Shown: positions 1 through 7,957, counted from the first letter of the stretch. The stretch is 33,135 nucleotides of DNA from an uncultured Alphaproteobacteria bacterium (GCA_946188105.1 CAMHTQ010000002.1:175973-209107); one strand, 5' to 3'. Numbers and translations: made by a program. Notes: generated from the sequence alone by a model not told the origin.

Positions 1-150
1 TTCTGATGTCAAAAAGAACACCTGGGGACGATTCAAAGGGAACATTTTATCCAATGTGATAATCAACACGACCAACACGACCAACGATGTGGCCATCACA
101 AAGGTCATAAGACGAGATATCAAAATTGGCGGTTCTATGCGGTCTTGCAC
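1..150 (-). CDS. Membrane protein N-terminus, possibly type IV secretion VirB8/DotI-like (partial)
   Basis: Only the first 50 residues are in the window; the gene runs off the left edge. I read a GTG start at 150 because a strong GGGGGAG ribosome binding site lies just upstream on the minus strand. The product has a short polar N-terminus (MQDRIEPPILISRLM), one hydrophobic segment at about residues 16-34, then MFPLNRPQVFFLTSE. A short cytoplasmic tail, one membrane helix and a Pro/aromatic stretch just outside the membrane resemble VirB8 or IcmL/DotI components of type IV secretion systems. The resemblance is one of layout only. It could be any bitopic inner-membrane protein, and the missing C-terminus would decide. 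Confidence 0.5.
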   Translation of the reverse strand, partial: MQDRIEPPILISRLMTFVMATSLVVLVVLIITLDKMFPLNRPQVFFLTSE

Positions 151-177
151 AGGTTTTCTCCCCCTTTAATCAAGTTG

Positions 178-207
178 ATTGTAGAAAAAATGATAATAGT
201 AGTGCAA
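178..207 (-). promoter_or_regulatory. Putative promoter of the left-edge membrane protein gene
   Basis: On the minus strand TTGCAC (207-202) and TACAAT (183-178) are 18 bases apart, about 30 bases upstream of the GTG start at 150. The fit to a sigma-70 promoter is fair. Confidence 0.4.
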
Positions 208-269
208 GTAAAAAAGTGATATAAAAACAAAAAATTATAATTTATTACAAAGGGGACTTTTTTGACTGA

Positions 270-354
270 TTGACAAAATGATAAAACATGTTAAATTTTG
301 AAAAATTGAAAAATAAAAATCGAACCTGGTATCAAAAAATAGGGTCGTTTTTTT
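270..354 (+). other. Gene-free stretch with an orphan promoter-like and terminator-like pair
   Basis: The stretch 151-475 holds no convincing gene. Inside it TTGACA (270-275) and TAAATT (292-297), 16 bases apart, look like a promoter pointing right. An imperfect CGAaCC/GGgTCG hairpin (321-347) followed by seven T (348-354) looks like a weak terminator. Together they could give a very short transcript of about 50 bases. A 22-codon ORF (ATG at 288) lies between them but has no ribosome binding site. Confidence 0.25.
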
Positions 355-405
355 AGCAAAGATTTTGCTTGCGTAAAAATAATTAAATCTTTATAATATT
401 TTCAC

Positions 406-433
406 TTGATTTTTGCTGTGTTTATGCTAACTT
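406..433 (+). promoter_or_regulatory. Putative promoter of tRNA-Trp
   Basis: TTGATT (406-411) and TAACTT (428-433) are 16 bases apart and end about 43 bases before the tRNA. The -10 sits in GCTAACTTA, almost the same as the GCTAACCTA in front of olsB. Confidence 0.5.
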
Positions 434-475
434 AGGCAAGAATATTGGTTGTATTATGCACAAAATAGGGTTTGT

Positions 476-549
476 AGGGGCTTAGTTCAACGGTAGAATA
501 TCGGTCTCCAAAACCGCGGATAAGGGTTCGATTCCTTTAGCCCCTGCCA
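476..549 (+). tRNA. tRNA-Trp (anticodon CCA)
   Basis: A 74-base cloverleaf: acceptor stem AGGGGCT (476-482) pairs perfectly with AGCCCCT (539-545), then discriminator G and an encoded CCA (547-549). The anticodon CCA is at 508-510 in a CTCCAAA loop, and the T arm carries GGTTCGATTCC. The outermost pair of the anticodon stem is a T/C mismatch. The anticodon reads only TGG, so this gene gives no support for reading TGA as Trp. A tRNA-Trp in front of secE-nusG is a conserved bacterial arrangement. Confidence 0.95.
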
Positions 550-576
550 CGAATTCAGGACCGAATGTTCTGGGTT

Positions 577-604
577 TTGAACCAAAAAATGTGCCGAGTA
601 TAAC
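577..604 (+). promoter_or_regulatory. Putative promoter of secE-nusG
   Basis: TTGAAC (577-582) and TATAAC (599-604) are 16 bases apart and end 32 bases before the secE ATG. secE-nusG may therefore be transcribed independently of the tRNA as well as by read-through from it. Confidence 0.45.
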
Positions 605-636
605 TGGGTATTACACAAGAAAAAGTAGGTGCTTTG

Positions 637-816
637 ATGAAAAAAGTATTAGAGTATATAAAATCTGTGCGTGCCGAATGGTTCAAAATTGTTTGGCCAT
701 CACGCGATACAGTTGTCAATTCGACTGTTAAAATTTTGATTTTTTCCGGACTCGCGGCACTGTTTTTCTTTGTGGTTGATAGCATTTTAAACGCATTGAT
801 GAATTTGATTTTCTAA
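637..816 (+). CDS. secE: Protein translocase subunit SecE
   Basis: A 59-residue protein, the usual size for the single-helix form of SecE. SecE clamps the SecY channel together in the inner membrane. The N-terminus is an amphipathic stretch with the family hallmark EWFKIVWPSRD, followed by one hydrophobic helix (about residues 31-54). I chose ATG 637 over TTG 634 because AGG lies about seven bases upstream of it. It sits between tRNA-Trp and nusG, its standard place; nusG starts 22 bases after its stop. The stop is TAA. Confidence 0.95.
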   Translation: MKKVLEYIKSVRAEWFKIVWPSRDTVVNSTVKILIFSGLAALFFFVVDSILNALMNLIF

Positions 817-838
817 AAAACACCAAAGGATACACGAA

Positions 839-1372
839 ATGGAAGATAAAATGCAGTGGTTTGTTGTAAATGTTCATACTGGATGCGAAGACAAAGTTGC
901 TCGCCAATTACGTGAACAAATTGATAAACGTCGTCTGAATGCATACTTTGGTGAGATTTTGGTTCCAACCCGCGAGGTTGCCGAAATCAAAGGAAATAAA
1001 CGCGTTATCACAGAAAAAAAGTTTTTCCCAGGATACATTGTTGTTCAAATGATTTTGAATAATGAAACATTTTCATTGGTAAAATGTATGCCATTGGTTG
1101 TTATGTTCTTGGGTGCAAAAAATAAACCAATTCCTGTCAGCGAAGAAGAAGCTCGTCGCTTGTTAAAACAAGTCGAAGAGGGTTCAACCGTTCCCGAAGA
1201 TATTACATACGAGGTTGGACAAGAAGTTCATGTTATCGACGGACCTTTCTCTGGTTTCAATGGTGTTATATCTGATGTTGATAATTTGAAACAAAAAATG
1301 AGCGTTACTGTTTTGGTGTTTGGTCGTGAAACAGGATTAGAACTTGATTTCAGTCAAGTCGAAAGAGTTTAG
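839..1372 (+). CDS. nusG: Transcription termination/antitermination protein NusG
   Basis: 177 residues, close to the usual 175-185. The N-terminal NGN domain opens with WFVVNVHTGCEDKVARQL and contains the FFPGYIVVQM core. The C-terminal KOW domain contains GPFSGFNGVI and ends in LDFSQVERV. NusG binds the RNA polymerase clamp to raise processivity, and its KOW domain contacts Rho or ribosomal protein S10. The start follows AAAGGA with an eight-base spacer. The gene ends in TAG, one of only two non-TAA stops in the window, and that TAG lies inside the first hairpin of the leader that follows. Confidence 0.97.
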   Translation: MEDKMQWFVVNVHTGCEDKVARQLREQIDKRRLNAYFGEILVPTREVAEIKGNKRVITEKKFFPGYIVVQMILNNETFSLVKCMPLVVMFLGAKNKPIPVSEEEARRLLKQVEEGSTVPEDITYEVGQEVHVIDGPFSGFNGVISDVDNLKQKMSVTVLVFGRETGLELDFSQVERV

Positions 1373-1443
1373 TCAGGGCATTCCTGACTGAAAGCACGAG
1401 AAATCGTGTTAAACCTGTGGCAGATAGCCATATCGTACCACAG
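1371..1443 (+). promoter_or_regulatory. Three-hairpin leader before rplK, probable L1 autoregulatory site
   Basis: Three stems lie in 73 bases: AGTCAGG/CCTGACT (1371-1389, loop GCATT), CACGA/TCGTG (1395-1408, GAAA tetraloop) and CTGTGG/CCACAG (1415-1443, asymmetric interior). In many bacteria ribosomal protein L1 represses the rplK-rplA mRNA by binding a structure just ahead of rplK, and the third stem with its internal loop is the best candidate for that site. The first stem overlaps the nusG stop and may mark processing between nusG and rplK. The stems are seen; L1 binding is inferred from position. Confidence 0.55.
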
Positions 1444-1472
1444 AAATTACTTAAAAAAAGAGGTAAAATAAA

Positions 1473-1904
1473 ATGGCAAAAAAAGAAGTCAAAGGGATTG
1501 TTAAATTAGTCGTCCCTGCAAAACAAGCAAACCCAGCTCCTCCTATTGGACCAGCATTGGGTGCAGCGGGTGTTAATATCGCTGAATTCTGTAAACAATT
1601 TAATGACAAAACAGCAGACAAAAAACCTGGAATGCCAATTCCATGTATAATCACTGTTTATACAGACCGCAGTTTCGAATTTATTATGAAATTGCCACCT
1701 GTGTCATATTTAATTAAAGAAGCATTAAAAGCGAAAAGTGGTGCCCATAAACCAGGTCGTGAAGTTATCGGAACCTTGAAAATGGCACAAATCAAAGAAA
1801 TCGCTGAGTTTAAAATGCCTGATTTGAATTGCTCTACCATTGAATCTGCATGCAATATCGTCGCAGGTCAGTGCCGTTCTATGGGCGTAAAGGTGGAGGA
1901 TTAA
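1473..1904 (+). CDS. rplK: 50S ribosomal protein L11
   Basis: 143 residues, normal length. L11 forms the stalk base of the large subunit at the GTPase-associated centre, where it meets elongation factors and thiopeptide drugs. The N-terminal domain shows the conserved APPIGPALGAAGVNI, and the C-terminal RNA-binding domain contains KMPDLNCSTIESACNIVAGQ and the usual ending CRSMGVKVED. The ATG follows AAGAGGT. rplA starts three bases after its stop, and the rplA ribosome binding site lies inside rplK, so the two are translationally coupled. Confidence 0.97.
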   Translation: MAKKEVKGIVKLVVPAKQANPAPPIGPALGAAGVNIAEFCKQFNDKTADKKPGMPIPCIITVYTDRSFEFIMKLPPVSYLIKEALKAKSGAHKPGREVIGTLKMAQIKEIAEFKMPDLNCSTIESACNIVAGQCRSMGVKVED

Positions 1905-1906
1905 TC

Positions 1907-2581
1907 ATGAAACAGACAAGAAGACAAAAAGTTTTGGCCGCATTGGATAAAGAAAAAGTTTATTCTATTAATGATGCTATCGAAGCATTGCGTCCATATT
2001 GTTCCAAAAAGTTTGATGAAACATTGGAAATTGCTGTTCGTTTAGGCATTGATGTAACCAAAAACGATCAAAATATCCGTGGAATGTTGTCTTTGCCAAA
2101 TGGCACAGGTAAAACAGTCCGCGTTGCAGTGTTTACTGAAAACAGTCAAGACGAAGCCAAAAAAGCCGGTGCAGAAGTTGTCGGTGGCGAAGAATTGATT
2201 GCAAAAGTAGCCGAAGGTTTTGTTGAATTTGATCGTGTTATTGCAACACCAGATATGATGCCAAAAATGTCCAAGGTTGCTCGTGTTTTGGGTCCAAAAG
2301 GCTTGATGCCAAACCCAAAATTGGGAACTGTTACAACAAATGTTGCCGAAGCTGTTAAAACAGCCAAAGCAGGACAAATTGAATACCGTGCAGATAAAAG
2401 TGGTATTATCCACGCCGGTATTGGCAAAATGTCTTTTGCAACAGACAAATTGGTTGAAAACGCAAATGCTTTGATCGATCAATTGAGAAAAGTTAAACCG
2501 GCATCTGCCAAAGGTCAATACATTTTGGGTTGCAGTATAGCAACAACCCAGGGTGCTGGCTTAAAGGTTGATGTTAAATAA
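1907..2581 (+). CDS. rplA: 50S ribosomal protein L1
   Basis: 224 residues (family about 225-235). L1 forms the mobile stalk that handles deacylated tRNA at the E site, and in many bacteria it represses its own L11-L1 mRNA. Hallmarks are IDVTKNDQNIRGMLSLPNGTGK in the N-terminal part (residues about 49-70), KVARVLGPKGLMPNPKLGTV in the middle, and the C-terminal SIATTQGAGLKVDV. The frame is open to an earlier start inside rplK, but ATG 1907 has GGTGGAGGA ideally placed before it. The gene is followed by a strong hairpin and the L10 leader. Confidence 0.97.
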   Translation: MKQTRRQKVLAALDKEKVYSINDAIEALRPYCSKKFDETLEIAVRLGIDVTKNDQNIRGMLSLPNGTGKTVRVAVFTENSQDEAKKAGAEVVGGEELIAKVAEGFVEFDRVIATPDMMPKMSKVARVLGPKGLMPNPKLGTVTTNVAEAVKTAKAGQIEYRADKSGIIHAGIGKMSFATDKLVENANALIDQLRKVKPASAKGQYILGCSIATTQGAGLKVDVK

Positions 2582-2585
2582 TTAT

Positions 2586-2621
2586 ATGTTTCTGGTTTGA
2601 TAACCGAACCAGAAACATTTT
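2586..2621 (+). terminator. Perfect 12-bp hairpin after rplA, terminator or attenuator
   Basis: ATGTTTCTGGTT (2586-2597) pairs perfectly with AACCAGAAACAT (2607-2618) across a nine-base loop. Only four T follow, so it may be a partial terminator or processing site separating rplKA from rplJL. It stands directly before the L10 leader. Confidence 0.55.
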
Positions 2622-2625
2622 GATA

Positions 2626-2682
2626 TTTCTGTCCGAGACTGATGGTGTGGCAACACTTAATTTCCATCATAGACAAAGAAAA
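2626..2682 (+). ncRNA. Ribosomal protein L10 leader (autoregulatory RNA)
   Basis: The region carries the two signatures of the L10 leader family, TCCGAGACTGATGG and CCATCATAGAC. The outer stem is formed by TTTCTGTC (2626-2633) and GACAAAGAA (from 2672); an inner stem joins GATGG and CCATC, with TGT-GGCA-ACA inside. In bacteria the L10-L7/L12 complex binds this leader and represses rplJ-rplL translation. It lies about 80 bases before the rplJ start, its usual place. Two further stems follow it: GGGGC/GCCCC and CCATG-GAAA-CATGG. Confidence 0.85.
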
Positions 2683-2761
2683 TTCTTTGGGGCAGAAAAT
2701 AAGCCCCACCCATGGAAACATGGATGGAAAGTTGAACAAAAAAAGAAGTAAGGGTATATAG

Positions 2762-3241
2762 ATGAGACGCGAAGAAAAATCAGATTTGATTTCAGCGTTG
2801 CAGTCATCTTTGAAATCCGCAAACGGTGTTTTCGTTATTGAAAACCATGGTTTGACAGTAAAAGAAATGGAAGTGTTGCGTAATGAATTACGTCCTTTGG
2901 TTTCTTTATTCAAAGTTGTTAAAAACCGTTTGATGAAATTGGCACTAGCTGATACCGATTTCGCACCTGTATCTGATTTAATGAAACGTCCAACAGCAGT
3001 TGCAATCGCAACAGATGCTTTGGCGGTTACCAAGGTTTTGGCAAAGTTTGCAGATGAACATCCAAACTTGACAATCGTTGGTGGAAAAATGGATGCAGAT
3101 GTTTTGGGTGTTGATGACATTGTGCAATTATCCAAGCTTCCTTCCCTGTTGGAAATTCGTGGTACTATCGCACGTATTTTGGTCGAACCTGCATCGCGTT
3201 TGGCACGTGTTTCAGCAGAGTATGGAAAAAAAGAAAATTAA
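2762..3241 (+). CDS. rplJ: 50S ribosomal protein L10
   Basis: 159 residues, slightly shorter than the E. coli form. L10 anchors the L7/L12 dimers to 23S rRNA in the stalk. The N-terminal half carries VFVIENHGLTVKEMEVLRNE and FKVVKNRLMKLAL, typical of the rRNA-binding domain. The C-terminal helix that holds L7/L12 contains the LARVSAEYGKKEN ending. ATG 2762 follows an AAGGG-type site. It is followed 27 bases later by rplL with its own AAGGAG site, which allows several L7/L12 copies per L10. Confidence 0.96.
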   Translation: MRREEKSDLISALQSSLKSANGVFVIENHGLTVKEMEVLRNELRPLVSLFKVVKNRLMKLALADTDFAPVSDLMKRPTAVAIATDALAVTKVLAKFADEHPNLTIVGGKMDADVLGVDDIVQLSKLPSLLEIRGTIARILVEPASRLARVSAEYGKKEN

Positions 3242-3268
3242 AATAATAAACTCACAAGGAGTAATAAA

Positions 3269-3634
3269 ATGGCAGACATTCAAAAATTAGTTGAAGAATT
3301 GTCAAAATTGACTGTTTTGGAAGCTGTTGAACTTTCCAAAGCATTGGAAGAAACATGGGGCGTCAGTGCCGCTGCTGCTGTTGCAGTTGCTGCTGGTCCT
3401 GCCGCTGCTGCAGCTGAAGAAAAAACAGAATTTGACGTTGTATTGGCTGATGCCGGTGCAAACAAATTGGCTGTTATCAAAGCTGTGAAAGACATCACTG
3501 GTTTAGGTTTGGGCGAAGCAAAAGCTTTGGTCGAATCTGCACCAAAAGCCATCAAAGAAGCGGTTGCAAAAGATGAAGCTGAAAAAATGAAAGCAACATT
3601 AGAAGCCGCTGGTGCAAAAGTAGAAATGAAATAA
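3269..3634 (+). CDS. rplL: 50S ribosomal protein L7/L12
   Basis: 121 residues, the usual length. The N-terminal dimerisation domain (about 1-35) binds L10, an Ala/Gly-rich hinge (about 36-50) follows, and the C-terminal domain recruits translational GTPases. The C-terminal domain shows [18 protein letters not shown] and [20 protein letters not shown], both typical. The ATG is preceded by AAGGAG. It ends in TAA and is followed by two hairpins before rpoB. Confidence 0.98.
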   Translation: MADIQKLVEELSKLTVLEAVELSKALEETWGVSAAAAVAVAAGPAAAAAEEKTEFDVVLADAGANKLAVIKAVKDITGLGLGEAKALVESAPKAIKEAVAKDEAEKMKATLEAAGAKVEMK

Positions 3635-3652
3635 TTTTTACAAAATCTGTTG

Positions 3653-3709
3653 ATCGTCCAGATATGACGATTTAAAAGTCCAAAGCCCGTCATTTTTCTT
3701 GGCGGGCTT
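3653..3709 (+). promoter_or_regulatory. Hairpins in the rplL-rpoB gap, probable attenuator/processing site
   Basis: Two stems are visible: ATCGTC/GACGAT (3653-3671) and AAGCCCGTC/GGCGGGCTT (3683-3709, one G-T pair, nine-base loop). The second has no T tract, so full termination is unlikely. In E. coli the same gap holds an attenuator and an RNase III site that lower rpoBC expression relative to rplJL; a similar role is inferred here. Confidence 0.5.
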
Positions 3710-3775
3710 GGGGCTTGGAAAAGACACACAAACATTTTGTTTGCAAAACGCACAGAAAAAAAAGGATTTATACCC

Positions 3776-6700
3776 ATGGCAGTCATCCAGAAATTTAGAA
3801 AATCTTTTGGCAAAAGTTTTTTGCAAACTCCACTTCCCGATTTAGTTGAAATTCAATACAACTCTTACAGCGAGTTTTTACAAGCAGATGTAGAACCATC
3901 TAAACGTGAAAACAAAGGGTTGCAAGCCGTTTTCTCTTCGATGTTCCCAATCGAAGATTATTCTGGTATCGCGAGGTTGGATTTTGTCGAATATACACTG
4001 GAAAAACCTGTATATAATGTAAAAGAATGCATGTTGCGCAACATGACATATTCTCGCAGATTAAAGGTCAAACTGAGATTGACATTGTTTGACGTCTCCG
4101 AGGATGGTAAGAAAACATTGCGTGATATCAAAGATCAAGAAATATTCATGGGCGAAGTACCACTGATGACTGAACGTGGTAGCTTTATCGCTGCTGGTGT
4201 TGAACGTGTTATCGTTTCACAAATGCATCGTGCCCAAGGTGTTGTTTTTGCAACTACAAAAGAAGCCAAAGTTGCGGGCAATCCAATCACATATACTGCA
4301 CGTATCATCCCAGAACATGGTTCATGGATTGACTTTGAAGAATCCAAAGGAATCATCTATGTTCGTATCGATCGTCGTCGTAAAATCCCAGCAACCGTTT
4401 TGTTACGTTGCTTGCCATGTGCCGAAGATGAAAAGAAATGGGCATCAGATCCACGCAAGGCAAACATTCGTGGTATGTCCGATACAGAAATCTTGTCGGC
4501 ATTCTATAAATCAATCCCATTATCATTAAATGGCAAAGTATGGGTTGGCGATACATCTGTGTTCGAAGGTTTGGATAAATACCGTTTGAACTATGATTTA
4601 TTATCAACAAAAGGCGACAAAGTTTTATTAGCCAAAGGCGAACGTTTGAATGCTAAAAAATTGTCAAAATTGACAACATCAAACAAACAGTTCGGTTTGG
4701 CACCAGAATCATTGATTGGTCAATACTTGTTTGAACCAATTATGTCTGGCGACGAAGTTGTTTATCCAGCAGGTACAGAAATCAGCGATGAAATCTTGTC
4801 TGATTTGGATAAAATGGGTGTTAAAAAATTGTCATTGATTGCAATTGATAACACAACAATTACTGCACATATGCGTAATACTTTGGCTGCTGACAAGATT
4901 ACAAATCGTGATGATGCATTGATTGAAATTTACAATGTTATCAGACCAGGCGAACGTCCAACAGTCGAAGTTGCTTTGGGCTTGTTCTTGCGTCAAGGAT
5001 TTGATGAATCTTATTATGATTTGTCTGCGGTTGGTCGTTTCAAAATGAACAAACGTTTGAAAATCAATTCCGATAAAAGACCAGAAGATGAACGTTTGTT
5101 GACCAAGGCAGATTTCTTGGCTGTGTTAAAGACATTAACAAACATCATCGATCACAAAGATACAATTGATGATATTGATAATTTGTCTAATCGTCGTGTT
5201 CGTGCTGTGGGTGAATTGTTGGAACAAACATTCCGTACAGGTATGTTGCGTATTGAACGCCTTGTTCGTGAAAGTTTGTCTTCACCAAATATCGCAACAA
5301 TGCAACCCCAAGATGTTATTAATGTAAAACCATTGATGTCTTTGATTGCAGAATTCTTGGGAACATCACAATTATCACAATTTATGGATGCATATAATCC
5401 ATTGTCAGAACTTGAACACAAACGTCGTATTTCCGCATTGGGTCCTGGGGGACTTAATCGTGAACGTGCTGGTATCGATGTCCGAGACGTTCATCCAACA
5501 CACTATGGTCGTTTGTGCCCAATTCATACACCCGAAGGTGCAAACATTGGTTTGATTAACCACTTGGCATCTTATGCTCGTGTTAACAAATATGGATTTA
5601 TCACAACACCATATTACGAAGTTAAAAACGGCAAGGTTACAGATAAAATCGTTTACTTGACCGCTGATGAAGAAGCAGGCCATAAAATCGCCCAAGGAAA
5701 CACACCAACAACAAAAGACGGCAAATTGGCCGAAGATGTTGTTACCGCTCGTGTTAATGGCGAATTTACAATGGTTCCAAAAGAAGAAATTGACTTCATC
5801 GACGTTGAACCACGTCAGGTGGTGTCCATTGCCACAGGATTAATTCCATTCGTGGAAAATGATGACGCTAACCGTGCATTGATGGGTTCAAACATGCAAC
5901 GTCAAGGTGTGCCATTATTGCGTGTTCAGGCACCATTGGTTGGTACTGGTATTGAACGCGAAGTGGCCCGCGATTCCAGAACAGGTAAGGTTGCAAAACA
6001 CAGTGGTGTTGTTGAATCTGTGGATGCAAATCGTATCGTGGTTAAATGTATGAACAGCCGCAATGTCGTAACTGGTGTTGATATTTACAACTTGGAAAAA
6101 TTCGAACGTTCCAACAGTGAAACATTGATTCACCAAAAACCATTGGTCAAAGTCGGCGACAGAGTTTCTGCTGGTGATATCATTGCTGACGGTTCTTCTA
6201 TGAATTATGGTGAATTGGCATTGGGACGCAACGTTTTGGTCGCATTTGTGCCATGGCGTGGATATAACTACGAAGACGCTATTGTGATTTCAGAACGTAT
6301 TTCACGTGATGATGCATTTACATCTGTTAAAATCGTGGAAAAAGAATTCAAGGTTCGTGACACTCAATTAGGACCAGAAAGTTTCACACGTGACATTCCA
6401 AATGTCAGTGAAGAAGCTGTTAAAAACTTGGACGAATCCGGTATCATTTACGTTGGTGCCCGCGTGAAACAAGGTGATATTTTGGTTGGTCGTGTTTCCC
6501 CAAAATCTGAAACATTGTTGACCCCAGAAGAAGCACTGTTGCGTAACATCTTTGGCGGAAATGCACAAAATGTAAAAGATACATCTTTGCGTGTTGGTCC
6601 AAATGAAGAAGGTACAGTTATCGGTGTTAATGTTTTGACTCGTCATGGTGTCAAAAAAGACGAACGTACCCAAATGATTGAATTGGAAAAAATTGCAAAA

Positions 6701-7912
6701 ATCAATAAAGATAGAAACGAAGAAATCGCTATTATCGAAAAAGGTTTTGCAGATCAGATTTTCCAAATGGCTGAAAACGAAACAATTGATGGTGGCACAG
6801 GCAGTATAAAACCATTTATTGGTAAAAAATTAACAGCTGAGGTGTTCGAAGCAATTCGCCCAAGCGATGTTAAAAAGATGTCTGTTAAAAACAAAGAAAT
6901 TCAAGTCAAGATTGCTGAATTATGTGAACAACATAATATCAAATTGAATCAATTGAACGAAAAAGCAGACGCAGAAATTGCCAAAACAACAGAAAGCAAT
7001 TCACTGAGTGCTGGTGTATTAAAAGAAGTAAAAGTTTACATCGCACACAAAATGAAATTGCAACCTGGTGATAAAATGGCTGGTCGTCATGGAAACAAGG
7101 GTATTGTATCCAAGGTTGTTCCAATCGAAGATATGCCATACATGGAAGACGGAACCCCAGTTGATATTGTTTTGAATCCATTGGGTGTGCCATCTCGTAT
7201 GAACATTGGTCAGATTTTGGAAACTCATCTTGGTATGGCTGCTCGTGCATTAGGTCAACAAATTGGCGAGGTTTTGGACGAGGTCAAACAAAAACGTGCT
7301 GTAACAGACGACTTGCGTAATATTATGGGCAAGATTTACGGCAAAGAAGTGGCTGAAAAATTAGAAAAAATGACAGACACCGATGTTCGTGCCGAGGCCG
7401 CATTGTTGCGTGACGGTGTTCCTATGGCAACACCAACATTTGACGGTGCCAGCCCAGAAGATATTACTGCTATGTTGAAAATGGCAAAATTGCCAGAATC
7501 TGGTCAATTTACATTATACGATGGTATGACAGGTGAAAAGTTTGCACGTCCTGTAACCGTTGGTGTTATGTACATGTTGAAATTGCATCACTTTGTTGAT
7601 GAAAAGATTCACGCCCGTTCAATCGGCAGTTACTCACTTGTTACACAACAACCATTGTCTGGTAAAGCCCACATGGGTGGTCAGAGATTGGGAGAAATGG
7701 AAGTATGGGCATTGGAAGCCCATGGTGCAGCACACTTGTTGCGTGAAATGTTGACAGTTAAATCTGACGACATTACCGGACGTAACAAAATGTACGAAGC
7801 CATTATCTCTGGTAGCAATGATTTTCAAACAGGTACGCCCGAGGCCTTTAAAGTATTCGTTCGCGAATTACGTGGCTTAGGTTTGGCGATGACACCAAAG
7901 AAAATAGATTAA
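3776..7912 (+). CDS. rpoB: DNA-directed RNA polymerase subunit beta
   Basis: 1378 residues, typical for alphaproteobacteria. It forms one jaw of the core enzyme and part of the active site. The rifampicin region GTSQLSQFMDAYNPLSELEH and the following KRRISALGPGGLNRERAG are intact, as are RDVHPTHYGRLCPIHTPEG, GYNYEDAIVISER and the C-terminal KMAGRHGNKGIVSKV. I start at ATG 3776 (MAVIQKFRKSFG), behind AAAGGA; the longer open frame to 3737 has no support. Position 540 is Tyr where E. coli has Asn518, inside the rifampicin pocket region. rpoC follows after a 79-base gap with a hairpin. Confidence 0.98.
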   Translation: MAVIQKFRKSFGKSFLQTPLPDLVEIQYNSYSEFLQADVEPSKRENKGLQAVFSSMFPIEDYSGIARLDFVEYTLEKPVYNVKECMLRNMTYSRRLKVKLRLTLFDVSEDGKKTLRDIKDQEIFMGEVPLMTERGSFIAAGVERVIVSQMHRAQGVVFATTKEAKVAGNPITYTARIIPEHGSWIDFEESKGIIYVRIDRRRKIPATVLLRCLPCAEDEKKWASDPRKANIRGMSDTEILSAFYKSIPLSLNGKVWVGDTSVFEGLDKYRLNYDLLSTKGDKVLLAKGERLNAKKLSKLTTSNKQFGLAPESLIGQYLFEPIMSGDEVVYPAGTEISDEILSDLDKMGVKKLSLIAIDNTTITAHMRNTLAADKITNRDDALIEIYNVIRPGERPTVEVALGLFLRQGFDESYYDLSAVGRFKMNKRLKINSDKRPEDERLLTKADFLAVLKTLTNIIDHKDTIDDIDNLSNRRVRAVGELLEQTFRTGMLRIERLVRESLSSPNIATMQPQDVINVKPLMSLIAEFLGTSQLSQFMDAYNPLSELEHKRRISALGPGGLNRERAGIDVRDVHPTHYGRLCPIHTPEGANIGLINHLASYARVNKYGFITTPYYEVKNGKVTDKIVYLTADEEAGHKIAQGNTPTTKDGKLAEDVVTARVNGEFTMVPKEEIDFIDVEPRQVVSIATGLIPFVENDDANRALMGSNMQRQGVPLLRVQAPLVGTGIEREVARDSRTGKVAKHSGVVESVDANRIVVKCMNSRNVVTGVDIYNLEKFERSNSETLIHQKPLVKVGDRVSAGDIIADGSSMNYGELALGRNVLVAFVPWRGYNYEDAIVISERISRDDAFTSVKIVEKEFKVRDTQLGPESFTRDIPNVSEEAVKNLDESGIIYVGARVKQGDILVGRVSPKSETLLTPEEALLRNIFGGNAQNVKDTSLRVGPNEEGTVIGVNVLTRHGVKKDERTQMIELEKIAKINKDRNEEIAIIEKGFADQIFQMAENETIDGGTGSIKPFIGKKLTAEVFEAIRPSDVKKMSVKNKEIQVKIAELCEQHNIKLNQLNEKADAEIAKTTESNSLSAGVLKEVKVYIAHKMKLQPGDKMAGRHGNKGIVSKVVPIEDMPYMEDGTPVDIVLNPLGVPSRMNIGQILETHLGMAARALGQQIGEVLDEVKQKRAVTDDLRNIMGKIYGKEVAEKLEKMTDTDVRAEAALLRDGVPMATPTFDGASPEDITAMLKMAKLPESGQFTLYDGMTGEKFARPVTVGVMYMLKLHHFVDEKIHARSIGSYSLVTQQPLSGKAHMGGQRLGEMEVWALEAHGAAHLLREMLTVKSDDITGRNKMYEAIISGSNDFQTGTPEAFKVFVRELRGLGLAMTPKKID

Positions 7913-7914
7913 TT

Positions 7915-7957
7915 ATCGGCAATCGGGCAGGGTGGTTTTCACTTTGCCCGAACCGAT
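7915..7957 (+). promoter_or_regulatory. Nested hairpin between rpoB and rpoC
   Basis: ATCGG (7915-7919) pairs with CCGAT (7953-7957), and inside it CGGGCA (7924-7929) pairs with TGCCCG (7945-7950). No T tract follows. It begins two bases after the rpoB stop and ends 34 bases before rpoC, so it may protect the rpoB end of the mRNA or be a cleavage site. Confidence 0.45.

Noticed and set aside
2042..2518. 158-codon minus-strand frame in rplA
   Set aside because: Cys/Phe-rich antisense frame inside an undisputed gene.
2515..3135. 206-codon minus-strand frame across rplA end and rplJ
   Set aside because: It lies antisense to rplJ and its leader, has no ribosome site, and its sequence mirrors rplJ codon use.
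3361..3420. GCT/GCA repeats in rplL
   Set aside because: This is the normal Ala-rich hinge of L7/L12.
3280..3813. 177-codon minus-strand frame over rplL
   Set aside because: Antisense to the Ala-rich rplL; a product of its codon pattern.
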